This document shows, one piece after another, positions 7,661 through 15,357 of a DNA stretch of 64,000 nt; position 1 is the stretch's first letter, and every line of letters begins with the position of its first letter. The stretch covers positions 18,808-82,807 of the forward strand of contig JAGVKD010000014.1 in NCBI GenBank assembly GCA_020050795.1, given 5' to 3'. The position numbers and the translations under genes were made by a program. Below the pieces are notes generated by a model. The model was not told where the DNA came from and made no database searches. It saw only the letters and a list, made by a program, of their open reading frames with translations. The DNA is from Candidatus Babeliales bacterium. GTDB taxonomy: Bacteria > Babelota > Babeliae > Babelales > Vermiphilaceae.

Positions 7661-8680
7661 CTAACTTGGAGACGAACTGTTACCATTTCCGTTGCCATTG
7701 CCATTCACGGCCTTCTTCTTGCCTGAACGCTGCAGACGCGCAATGTGAAGGAAGTAATCTTCCAAGCGAGGACTCGTAATAGAGATACTTGTGAATTTTA
7801 ATGACGCACGCGCAAGGCCATAGAGCAATGTGGCAACTTTTGCTTCATCAATTTCTATATCAATAATATGACCACGAATAACCGCCTTCAAACCACGCTG
7901 CGTTGCATACTCTGCCATTTGCTGCAAATTCTCCGGCGTTTCTGCCATCAAAGAGACACGTGTTGTTGCAATGCTACGTGCCAAATTCTCTGGAGTATCA
8001 TTCGCGATAATCGTGCCCGAAGTGAGCACCAAAATGCGATCACAAATTTCTGCAACCTCTTCCATATTGTGGGAAGTAAAGAGTACCGAGATGCCCTCTT
8101 CTCGCTGTTGATGCAAAATAAATTTACGCACCTCCAGCGCAATATCAGGATCGAGTGATGCGGTTGGCTCATCGAGCAACACAATTTTCGGGCGCGGCAA
8201 AAAGGCTTTTGCCAGCATCACCCGCGTTGTTTGCCCTGCAGACAATTCATTGGCAGCCTGATTGCGCCTGTCCCACATAGAAAAATATTTCAAAAGATCT
8301 TTTGATCGGTCCTGAATTTCTGATGGCGAAAGGCCGTAGAGTGCACCAAAAAAACTCAAGTTATCGAGAATTGATAAGCGTCCTAATAATTTTGCATACG
8401 CACTTGCATAGGTGACATGCTGCAAAGATTCTGAACGATGTTCTGCGAAATTTCTACCAAAATAAGTAATCGATCCTGATGTGGGAGTCATAGTACCGAG
8501 AAGCATTTGAATGGTGGTAGTTTTTCCTGAACCATTGGCACCAAGAAAGCCAAGAACTTCGCCTTGCTTTAATTCAAACGAAATAGCATTCACAGCAGTG
8601 ATCTCTGATCGCGAACGGCGCCAAAATGATCCAACACTAAATTTTTTAACTAAACGATCAACGATTAATACCGGTTTCAT
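7661..8680 (-). CDS. ABC transporter ATP-binding protein
   Basis: 339 residues from the ATG at 8680 (GGGA ribosome site). Walker A is GANGSGKTT, the signature is LSAGQTTRVMLAKA, and Walker B is IVLLDEPTASLD. The switch histidine follows in LFTSHNMEE. A C-terminal extension of about 100 residues after the nucleotide-binding domain is typical of DrrA/CcmA-like exporters. The extreme C-terminus is a low-complexity run of Asn-Gly pairs followed by serines, encoded by a hexamer microsatellite. It starts 10 bases after the permease stop, so the two form an exporter. Substrate not predictable. Confidence 0.92.
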   Translation of the reverse strand: MKPVLIVDRLVKKFSVGSFWRRSRSEITAVNAISFELKQGEVLGFLGANGSGKTTTIQMLLGTMTPTSGSITYFGRNFAEHRSESLQHVTYASAYAKLLGRLSILDNLSFFGALYGLSPSEIQDRSKDLLKYFSMWDRRNQAANELSAGQTTRVMLAKAFLPRPKIVLLDEPTASLDPDIALEVRKFILHQQREEGISVLFTSHNMEEVAEICDRILVLTSGTIIANDTPENLARSIATTRVSLMAETPENLQQMAEYATQRGLKAVIRGHIIDIEIDEAKVATLLYGLARASLKFTSISITSPRLEDYFLHIARLQRSGKKKAVNGNGNGNGNSSSPS

Positions 8681-8690
8681 GCCACATTCC

Positions 8691-9485
8691 CTAATCAACT
8701 TGTAACCGAGCAAGTCCGTTTGTTTTACTTCCTTGGAAAAGATAGAGATACACTATGAGCGCCAACACGGTATAGCCACTGGCGAGTGTGAGAGCTTTGA
8801 TCCAATATTCCATCGGCATTTCTCCCGTGGTCATGCGGAGTCGCATCCCTTCAAACACATAGGTCATAGGTAGGATTGACGAAATCGCCTTCGCCCAAAA
8901 AGGCAAAATTTCTATCGGATAGAAAACACCACAAAATGGGGCAAACACCCAACAGATAATCCAGACGAGTGATTGCGCTCGCTGCCCAGCCGTGACCAAA
9001 ATAGAGAGACTGACAAATCCAAATCCCCATCCACAGAGAATTAATAAACAAAAAACTGGCACAAGAAAAAGTCCAGTCGACAAAATAAAAATGTCATAAA
9101 GAAGCCAGACCATGAATGTGCCAAAGAGAAGTGTTAGACAACTTTTTATAACACTGAGAAGCACGACTGCAACAACCCATTCAGAAATTCGTACCGGTGT
9201 TGCAAAAAGATTGATAAGATTTTGTGCCCACAATTCTTCGAGAAAGCTCAACGCAATTTCCATGAGAGAACGCATCACCACTTGCCAAAACACAAGTCCT
9301 GTCAGGAGCACTATCGGTTGCGTTTCTGCAGATCCTGCTTGTTGGATCCACAATCCTGCAAAACCCCACAAGATAATATCAAACGTTGGCCAATAAAAAA
9401 CATCGACAAGCCGCAGTGGCTCTCTGCTTGAAAGAAGAAAATAACGCTTGAAAATTGCAACAATTCTATAGATTTGCATAGGCAT
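8691..9485 (-). CDS. ABC-2 type transporter permease
   Basis: 264 residues from the first ATG at 9485. The open frame extends to a TTG at 9548, and neither start has a clear ribosome site. Six hydrophobic segments can be seen, beginning around FYWPTFDIILWGFAG, with the re-entrant GVFYPIEILPFWAK segment near the fifth, which is characteristic of ABC-2 permeases such as DrrB and NodJ. The membrane partner of the ATPase immediately downstream. It is the first gene of a cluster of four same-strand genes (permease, ATPase, flavoenzyme, MazG-like). Confidence 0.88.
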   Translation of the reverse strand: MPMQIYRIVAIFKRYFLLSSREPLRLVDVFYWPTFDIILWGFAGLWIQQAGSAETQPIVLLTGLVFWQVVMRSLMEIALSFLEELWAQNLINLFATPVRISEWVVAVVLLSVIKSCLTLLFGTFMVWLLYDIFILSTGLFLVPVFCLLILCGWGFGFVSLSILVTAGQRAQSLVWIICWVFAPFCGVFYPIEILPFWAKAISSILPMTYVFEGMRLRMTTGEMPMEYWIKALTLASGYTVLALIVYLYLFQGSKTNGLARLQVD

Positions 9486-9661
9486 TAATTCGATAAGAAA
9501 TTTTAAAGTTCCCAGTGCAAGGCTAACAAAATGATTTTTTTTACGCAATCAGTCGTAACTATCAAACAAAAAAGCGCTGTTGTATAATTTTTTATCGATA
9601 ATTTTCTGTATGCTTTTGTTTTGACACAAAGAGGTAATCATTTTAAAAAATAGGAGGCTCA

Positions 9662-10471
9662 GTGAAACAATTATTTTTTCTTGCACTCATGCTTCCCCTC
9701 GCCACTGTTTGTATGGAAAATGAGGAGGAATCATATTTCATGGAGGATAACAAACGAGTAATATCGTTTCGGCAAAAATTCGGCGCGCGTGGCAAAATTA
9801 CTGAACTCGAAGATCGCGCACTCTCTATCCTCAATCACTACGAAGACCCAGCAATTGTTAGACCACTATTACAACGCTTAAAACTGAAACCCGAGGCGAA
9901 CTGGCGATCACTTTTTGCAGAGTGGGCTGTTATCTATATGAGAGAATCGCGGAAATTGGGTCACGATAATAGGAATGTCCCCTTACTCATAGAAATGGGC
10001 GCAAATTTTCATTATCAAGGTCCCCATACACTATACCACTTACTTCACCATGCTATCGGTTTTAATGCTCTTCTTTCTACAGAAGCAATTCTTACGCGAA
10101 TTAAAAAACCATATTATCCGGTCAGAAAACTTGCACGGGGTAGAAAAAATATTTTCACTTTATTCTGTTGTGTGCATAAAAGCGGTATCCGGGTGCCCAA
10201 AGACATTAAAGGACTTCTTATTGATACGTGCGCTGCACAATTGTTAGCACCACCACAAGAACGAATCGCTCAACTTGAAGATGTTTTGGGGCCCGACATA
10301 AATGGAGTGTATGGAACACCATATAATTTAGCAAAGGTTTGCAATCCTGACGGGCTTGATCCTGAATTGCTCAATCCAGAAAAAGTTCGTGCGCAGTATG
10401 AGCAAACATATCGTGATAACTGCGCTCGATTTAGAAAAACAATTTTTAAGAAAGAAGAAGAACTGCCATGA
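9662..10471 (+). CDS. Exported protein of unknown function, possibly with one ankyrin-like unit
   Basis: 269 residues starting with GTG, chosen because AGGAGG lies 5 bases upstream. A signal peptide covers about residues 1-18 (MKQLFFLALMLPLATVCM). The region around residue 105-145 (VPLLIEMGANFHYQ, then YHLLHHAIGFNALLS) has the LLxxGA rhythm of ankyrin repeats, but no regular array is present. The stop overlaps the start of the next small exported gene by four bases (ATGA), so the two are co-translated. No family recognised. Confidence 0.75.
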   Translation: MKQLFFLALMLPLATVCMENEEESYFMEDNKRVISFRQKFGARGKITELEDRALSILNHYEDPAIVRPLLQRLKLKPEANWRSLFAEWAVIYMRESRKLGHDNRNVPLLIEMGANFHYQGPHTLYHLLHHAIGFNALLSTEAILTRIKKPYYPVRKLARGRKNIFTLFCCVHKSGIRVPKDIKGLLIDTCAAQLLAPPQERIAQLEDVLGPDINGVYGTPYNLAKVCNPDGLDPELLNPEKVRAQYEQTYRDNCARFRKTIFKKEEELP

Positions 10472-10686
10472 AAAAATTATTTTTTATTGGCATACTATGC
10501 ATATTTTCACGCCCATATGCCATGGAAGAAGAGCCGGTACCACAAACTAACATACAACAATTAACTGCTCTCGATAATAATGCGCAAGACACAATCCCTG
10601 CGCAAACATGCGGTGACTGTCTTCTCAATTGTTTTGTTTCATCTTTGATCTGTTTATTCGAAGGTTGCGCCGGGCGCCAAGATTAA
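10468..10686 (+). CDS. Small exported cysteine-containing protein
   Basis: 72 residues. A signal peptide covers residues 1-18 (MKKLFFIGILCIFSRPYA), then an acidic linker, then a C-terminal CGDCLLNCFVSSLICLFEGC segment with five cysteines and strong hydrophobicity. The segment may be a disulfide-stabilised hairpin or a membrane anchor. It overlaps the upstream gene by ATGA, so the pair probably functions together. No recognised family. Confidence 0.7.
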   Translation: MKKLFFIGILCIFSRPYAMEEEPVPQTNIQQLTALDNNAQDTIPAQTCGDCLLNCFVSSLICLFEGCAGRQD

Positions 10687-10729
10687 ATTGTTTTTCATTC
10701 ATGAGGATGAATAATGAAAGGGGAAAATA

Positions 10730-11203
10730 ATGGCAACTCACAAACATGGTAATGTGCAAGAACTTATTTCGCTCTGGGAAAACTTCTTAAAAACTGTTAC
10801 GTGGCAACAGCTTGCTAGTCCATGCACACCGTTATTCAATGGCAATGGCATCATCTATGAATTGCCCGTGAATTTTCTCGATCGCTCAAATGAGAGTTGC
10901 GCTATTGTGGATATGAGAAATATCGAATTCTCAGAACCTCACTATCACTACAACATAGAAGTTTATTTTATCATGCAAGGATCAGGGATTGTCGTTCTTG
11001 GCAACAGGGAACACCGTGTCAGCGCTGGTGATGTTCTTATTATTCCACCCAACACGGCACACTTTACGATTCCGAACAATGATTTGGTGATGGCTGTGGT
11101 CAACACACCGCCGTATAGCCCAGATGATTATTTTCCGCTCACTGCATCGAATAGCGATGTACAATTTGAGCGGGAAAATTTTGAGCGCCTCACGCAAACT
11201 TGA
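10730..11203 (+). CDS. Cupin-domain protein
   Basis: 157 residues, AGGGG ribosome site, no signal peptide. Cupin motif 1 is visible at about residues 68-90 (HYHYNIEVYFIMQGSG) with two histidines and the glutamate of the metal site. Motif 2 follows as GDVLIIPPNTAHF with the last histidine. Single-domain cupins bind Fe, Mn or Zn and act as isomerases, dioxygenases or sugar-binding sensors. The substrate cannot be named. It ends at a bidirectional terminator shared with the convergent GNAT gene. Confidence 0.85.
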   Translation: MATHKHGNVQELISLWENFLKTVTWQQLASPCTPLFNGNGIIYELPVNFLDRSNESCAIVDMRNIEFSEPHYHYNIEVYFIMQGSGIVVLGNREHRVSAGDVLIIPPNTAHFTIPNNDLVMAVVNTPPYSPDDYFPLTASNSDVQFERENFERLTQT

Positions 11204-11230
11204 TTAAGACCGATTACTCAAATAATCAAA

Positions 11231-11262
11231 AAGCAGCGACAATTAATCGCTGCTTTTTTTTC
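11231..11262. terminator. Bidirectional intrinsic terminator between cupin and GNAT genes
   Basis: AAGCAGCGA and TCGCTGCTT form a 9-base-pair stem around a short AT-rich loop, with an A-run before and a T-run after it. It can stop transcription from either side. Confidence 0.85.
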
Positions 11263-11791
11263 TAATCACCCATCGCTCAAGATCGACAGCTGCGCCTTTT
11301 ATATATTCCTGCTTGGTGCCACCAGGATCTTTATGCATGCCAGATTTTTCACACACTCGTTGCGATTGTGGATTATCAGTGCGCACAAATGCAGAAATTT
11401 CGAATATGTCCGTTTCTGCAAAAAGATAATCTAAAACGCATTTGATTGCCTCAACCATCAATCCCCTGCCCCAATAGCCTTGTGATAGGCAATATCCGAT
11501 TTCTGCGGTGTGGTGATCAACATCATGATTACGCACATCAATCGTGCCAATCACCTTGTTTGAATCTTTATCGACAATGCCCCATGGCGCCTGCCTATTT
11601 TCTTCATAATGTGTGAGCCACCTCTCGATTGTTTCTTTCACCTGCTCGATTGAGGTGCTCGGTTCCCATGATAAAAACCGACTCACTTTGGGATCCTGTG
11701 CATAGGCAAAAATAGCTGCCGCATCATCCATAGTGATCGGACGCAAGATAAGATGTTCAGTTTCCAAAATGGGTAACGGACTATAGTTCAT
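11243..11791 (-). CDS. GNAT acetyltransferase, RimJ/RimL-like
   Basis: 182 residues from the ATG at 11791, which overlaps the stop of ogt by four bases (ATGA). Seen: LETEHLILRPITMDDA at the N-terminus, EIGYCLSQGYWGRGLMVEA carrying the acetyl-CoA-binding signature (here G-Y-W-G-R-G), and VRTDNPQSQRVCEKSGM near the end. This is the classical RimJ/RimL N-acetyltransferase layout. Substrate could be a protein N-terminus or a small amine. No signal peptide. Co-transcribed with ogt. Confidence 0.9.
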   Translation of the reverse strand: MNYSPLPILETEHLILRPITMDDAAAIFAYAQDPKVSRFLSWEPSTSIEQVKETIERWLTHYEENRQAPWGIVDKDSNKVIGTIDVRNHDVDHHTAEIGYCLSQGYWGRGLMVEAIKCVLDYLFAETDIFEISAFVRTDNPQSQRVCEKSGMHKDPGGTKQEYIKGAAVDLERWVIRKKSSD

Positions 11792-12348
11792 GAGGATTGT
11801 ACCACCCATTTTTCATGATTAATCAACCACTGCTTACGCGCTAATCCGCTATTATATCCACACAAATCTCCATTACTTTTGATAATGCGATGGCACGGAG
11901 TAATAATGGCTAGCCGATTGCTCCCATTTGCATTCGCTACCGCACGAAATGCTGTCGGCATGCCAATTGCGCGAGCAACCTGCCCATAGGAACCCGTTTG
12001 GCCGAATGGAATTTTTTGTAACATTGTCCACACTGCATTTTGAAATGGTGTACCCAAAAACGCGACTGGTGTTTTGAATTCTTGCAATGTGCCATCAAAA
12101 TAATGCTGGAGCTCTCGCTCGATGGAACTGATAATCACCGTTCTACCAAGAACAATTTCCGCATGCGCTTTTTCTTTTAATCGTTCAATCTCACGCTCGA
12201 AATCGCGAGAGTCAGTAAATTCCAAAAGATACAATGCCTGCTCATCTGCTATCGCCAACATAGCACCAAGCGGCGTATCAATGTGTGATGAATGCAATGT
12301 CATATGTGGAGAATGCGTGCGAAACGTTTTTTGTTTTTCAGTGATCAT
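11788..12348 (-). CDS. ogt: Methylated-DNA--protein-cysteine methyltransferase
   Basis: 186 residues from the ATG at 12348, directly after a strong GGGGGAGAG ribosome site. The suicide cysteine is in the ITPCHRII motif near the C-terminus, followed by GYNSGLARKQWLINHE. The DNA-binding helix-turn-helix region (FGQTGSYGQVARAIGMP) and the asparagine hinge (NANGSNRLAI) are in place. It removes alkyl groups from O6-alkylguanine. It starts 18 bases after the adenosine deaminase stop and overlaps the downstream GNAT. Confidence 0.94.
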   Translation of the reverse strand: MITEKQKTFRTHSPHMTLHSSHIDTPLGAMLAIADEQALYLLEFTDSRDFEREIERLKEKAHAEIVLGRTVIISSIERELQHYFDGTLQEFKTPVAFLGTPFQNAVWTMLQKIPFGQTGSYGQVARAIGMPTAFRAVANANGSNRLAIITPCHRIIKSNGDLCGYNSGLARKQWLINHEKWVVQSS

Positions 12349-12366
12349 CTCTCCCCCATACATTAT

Positions 12367-13371
12367 TTATAGAAATGCGTAGCGCCAACTATCACGGACA
12401 ATTTTTTCAATGTCCTTAAATTCCAGCGTACCTGAATTTAAGAGCTTGAGCAGCTCTTGCGTTAAGGTGATCCTGAAAATAAGCGGATCATCGGTGCAAA
12501 TCACAATCGGATGATTATTTTTATAATATTCGATCCCTGGATGGGATGCATGATGATCAACCATCATGGCCAACTCACTGCTTGTCAGACACACTTCTAC
12601 CGGCGTTTTGTGCGCGCGAATCCACGCATATGCTTTTGGTGTTAGATGCACACCGTGCCCAATCCGATCGGGCTTTAATGTTTGCAGCAAGAGCAGTTGA
12701 TCTTTTTCAAGCGGCGATTCGCCAATATGCAGCGCAATGGCAAGTCCATGTTTTTTTGCGCGCAAAATTATGGGCAAAATTGGCGTGATATCGCCAATGG
12801 TTGAATCGCCAGAAATATCAATGCCCACAACACCATGATTACGATATTTGATTGCAAGATCCACTGTTGCATTCGCATGTTCGGGTGTGGAACTTCGTTG
12901 CACACTCAAAAGCACTCGCGCTTTAAAATCGGGTTGCTGCGCCCGCTCAATACCATGCAATACTGCTTTGAGATCTGCCTCATAACCGCTACCAAAATCT
13001 TTGAGGCCCGTACGAATTTCCACATAGGCCACGCCATCGGCCTGGAGTGCTCTGCATAATGCGAAAGTTCCCTGCTCAACCTTTTCTAATGAATTGACAA
13101 TCTGGCTGACCAACCCGAACACAAAAAATGCTTTTTGATATTCGATACCACCCGCCAACTGATCAATGCCAGCTTGCAACGCAGCAAATTGTTCTGGTGT
13201 TGCGATAGTGCGTAAATATTCGATCGGATAAGAACCACCAAGATGCAGATGCAATTCTGCCTTTGACATCTGTCTGATCTTCTCATACATCGCATCCGCA
13301 GTACCAGTTGCCGACAGCCTGTTAACACTGCTGAGTGCCATAAAAAATAACCCTCCCCATAATAGTTTCAT
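12367..13371 (-). CDS. add: Exported adenosine deaminase family protein
   Basis: 334 residues from the ATG at 13371. A GTG two codons earlier is also possible. Residues 1-22 form a signal peptide (MKLLWGGLFFMALSSVNRLS). The metal-dependent deaminase motifs are complete: ELHLHLGGS, ALHIGES, RIGHGVHL, VEVCLTSSE and CTDDPLIF, giving the zinc histidines, the catalytic Glu region and the Asp-Asp pair. Adenosine (or adenine) is converted to inosine (or hypoxanthine). Normally cytosolic. Here it should be periplasmic or secreted, which would feed a nucleoside importer such as the NupC gene of this window. Confidence 0.87.
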   Translation of the reverse strand: MKLLWGGLFFMALSSVNRLSATGTADAMYEKIRQMSKAELHLHLGGSYPIEYLRTIATPEQFAALQAGIDQLAGGIEYQKAFFVFGLVSQIVNSLEKVEQGTFALCRALQADGVAYVEIRTGLKDFGSGYEADLKAVLHGIERAQQPDFKARVLLSVQRSSTPEHANATVDLAIKYRNHGVVGIDISGDSTIGDITPILPIILRAKKHGLAIALHIGESPLEKDQLLLLQTLKPDRIGHGVHLTPKAYAWIRAHKTPVEVCLTSSELAMMVDHHASHPGIEYYKNNHPIVICTDDPLIFRITLTQELLKLLNSGTLEFKDIEKIVRDSWRYAFL

Positions 13372-13382
13372 GTCCACAATTC

Positions 13383-13730
13383 CTATTTGAGTGATTTGCG
13401 CTGCCCTGGCGTTAATTCCTGCAATTCACGGCTCAAGAAGAAACTCAACACAGTTCTGATCACCACGATAATTGCCAACAATCCCAAGTTATAATAATCG
13501 GGAGCAACGAGCGAACCAACAATGTCTGCGCCCACCATGAATTCGAGGCCCAAAATAACAGCATCACCAAACTGTAACCGGATGTAGTTGGTATCAAACC
13601 GGCTATACGCAAAAAACATAAAAAGTTGATAGAGCCCTCGCAGAGCCCCCCAACAAATAACTATTACTCCAATAGCACCTATTAAACCTCGAATTGTGTG
13701 GAGCATTTCATCAGTAAAAAGCATTGTCAT
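13383..13730 (-). CDS. DUF1622-family membrane protein
   Basis: 115 residues from the ATG at 13730 (AAGGAA ribosome site). The longer open frame upstream would run into the divergent gene. Three hydrophobic helices can be seen (about residues 10-35, 50-75, 80-105). The segments FGDAVILGLEFMVGADIV and VVIRTVLSFFLSREL match the DUF1622 family of small inner-membrane proteins. Function unknown. It precedes the exported adenosine deaminase by 11 bases on the same strand. Confidence 0.85.
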   Translation of the reverse strand: MTMLFTDEMLHTIRGLIGAIGVIVICWGALRGLYQLFMFFAYSRFDTNYIRLQFGDAVILGLEFMVGADIVGSLVAPDYYNLGLLAIIVVIRTVLSFFLSRELQELTPGQRKSLK

Positions 13731-13831
13731 AGTATTCCTTTTTGATCTATTTGTTACACTAGCAAAGTTAAAATTTATACCAATTTTTAGCCTTACGCTA
13801 TATTTATTGCTGTTAATGTTGGGAATAAAAA

Positions 13832-14530
13832 ATGAATAAACTATACACTGCTCTTGCAATCACACTCGCAACTTCTTGTGCCTATGGAGCCCCAGAATTT
13901 CTTGACCAGGTCAATTATGTCAGAGGCAAAGCAGGATTCAGTGATGCATTTCTGTCGGCAGATGGATGGTCTCGAGAACCACTTGCTGCCTATTTTAATT
14001 TCCCCACAAAGATGCTTTTGGATCTCTTTCCAGAACCAGTTGCCGAATTATCCGTAACGGCAGAACTAGACGGTGTTGCAATCGGATGTCGCAATATTAA
14101 TTGGTGGAAAAAGGATTTGCTCGAGGAATTCCCTGCAAAAATAAAAACTGCTCTCGAGCTGCACGGCCATGATCCACGTTTTGCAAAATATGTTGCTACC
14201 ATTGAAACCGTCTGCTACAAAGGAACTCTTCCATTAATCGATCTTTTTGAGAATATGAATATTCCTCTCGAATCAATAGCTCATCATCTTGGACTTATGG
14301 TACTCAAACAATATGCAGGCCATGGCATTGCAACGAGAATGCAAGTCGAAACGATTCAGATGCTACGAGAAAAAGGAATCCGAGCAATTGTCACCACAAC
14401 AACCAATCGTCTTTCTGCGAGAGTGATGGAAAAAAATGGCTTTGTTCGTTTTAAAGATTTTTCATACGCAGATCTTGGGATTCCAGAAATATCAGACACT
14501 TTTTCTATTTGGTATCTGATTTTAAGTTAA
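13832..14530 (+). CDS. Exported GNAT-like acetyltransferase
   Basis: 232 residues with a GGGAAT ribosome site. A signal peptide covers about residues 1-20 (MNKLYTALAITLATSCAYGA). The C-terminal half has the GNAT signature: LGLMVLKQYAGHGIATRMQ (acetyl-CoA loop Q/R-x2-G-x-G/A equivalent: Y-A-G-H-G-I-A) and TNRLSARVMEKNGF. The substrate is unknown. An acetyl-CoA-dependent enzyme behind a signal peptide is unexpected unless it is delivered to a host compartment. Ends in a strong terminator. Confidence 0.8.
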   Translation: MNKLYTALAITLATSCAYGAPEFLDQVNYVRGKAGFSDAFLSADGWSREPLAAYFNFPTKMLLDLFPEPVAELSVTAELDGVAIGCRNINWWKKDLLEEFPAKIKTALELHGHDPRFAKYVATIETVCYKGTLPLIDLFENMNIPLESIAHHLGLMVLKQYAGHGIATRMQVETIQMLREKGIRAIVTTTTNRLSARVMEKNGFVRFKDFSYADLGIPEISDTFSIWYLILS

Positions 14531-14531
14531 C

Positions 14532-14562
14532 AAAAAGTCCGGCATTACAGCCGGACTTTTTT
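14532..14562. terminator. Intrinsic terminator
   Basis: AAAAGTCCGGC pairs with GCCGGACTTTT around a 6-base loop, followed by T residues on the plus strand and preceded by A residues. It serves the exported GNAT gene and probably the convergent kinase gene. Confidence 0.88.
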
Positions 14563-15193
14563 ATGCTCGTACTAATAAATACGTCCTCTCCACATGCGAT
14601 ACGGTATCGAGAATGAATTGCGCCCGCTCGCTGGGTGTTCCAAATGGCACGTCGACCAACTGATAACTTTTGTAACCTCTTTGTCGATACGCATCTTTAA
14701 CCAAATTATGAAGCACTAACGCTTCTTCAGGCGTTTCTCTACGCACATCGCTGTTTTGAAACAAATGTGCAGGAAGCGGTTCAAGGAAAAAAATAATATC
14801 GTATTGCCGTACCTGATTGGCCAAACTTTCTAACACAGGCACATTGTGGTAACGATTGTAGGCCATAATATCTTCTGCCGATCTATCAAGAAATGCAGTG
14901 TGTGTCGCCGGTAGCAATGATTCTAATCTCAATTGTTCAATCAATAAATTTGTTTGCAATTGTGTCATATCTTCAAAAAATGCATCCAACGCATTATTCT
15001 TTTCCGCTTGTTTGAAAAGCGTTGTGAACACTTCGGGAATTGTGTGGTAGCCCCGTTTGGCAAGTTCGGCGAGTGTGGTTGATTTTCCAACGCATGGACC
15101 ACCGGTTAAGACACAACGCCATGAAGCCTGCGCTGCAAAATTCACAGAGAGCAATGCACTCATACAAATATATAAAAGCAATTTTCGATGCAT
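14561..15193 (-). CDS. Exported P-loop NTPase/kinase (AAA_28-like)
   Basis: 210 residues from the ATG at 15193. A signal peptide covers about residues 1-22 (MHRKLLLYICMSALLSVNFA). A P-loop GGPCVGKST follows at about residue 32, then IPEVFTTLF, a DRSAEDIMAYNRY segment and IIFFLEPLP. This pattern resembles the AAA_28/NadR-type and thymidylate-kinase-like small kinases. It would use ATP to phosphorylate a nucleotide, nucleoside or cofactor. As with other proteins here, the signal peptide is unusual for such an enzyme. Confidence 0.78.
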   Translation of the reverse strand: MHRKLLLYICMSALLSVNFAAQASWRCVLTGGPCVGKSTTLAELAKRGYHTIPEVFTTLFKQAEKNNALDAFFEDMTQLQTNLLIEQLRLESLLPATHTAFLDRSAEDIMAYNRYHNVPVLESLANQVRQYDIIFFLEPLPAHLFQNSDVRRETPEEALVLHNLVKDAYRQRGYKSYQLVDVPFGTPSERAQFILDTVSHVERTYLLVRA

Positions 15194-15291
15194 ATGAAAT
15201 CCCATAGTTTTTTGTAAATTTAATTATTTATACAAGATGGGAGAAAATTGTATAGCTAAAAATGCAAGCCACCAAAAATAATTTTTAAAGA

Positions 15292-15321
15292 TTGACGTAT
15301 CATTCCCGACAATGCTATTAA
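15292..15321 (+). promoter_or_regulatory. Sigma70-type promoter for the barrel-like gene
   Basis: TTGACG at 15292-15297 and TATTAA at 15316-15321 are separated by 18 bases. The start codon is 36 bases further on, with AAAGG as ribosome site between. Confidence 0.55.
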
Positions 15322-15357
15322 GATAAAAATATTTTATCCCCTAAAAGAAAGGCCCTT

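Noticed and set aside
9621..9649. TTGACA-17-TAAAAA as promoter of the 269-residue gene
   Set aside because: The -10 would almost overlap the ribosome site, leaving no leader; treated as chance.
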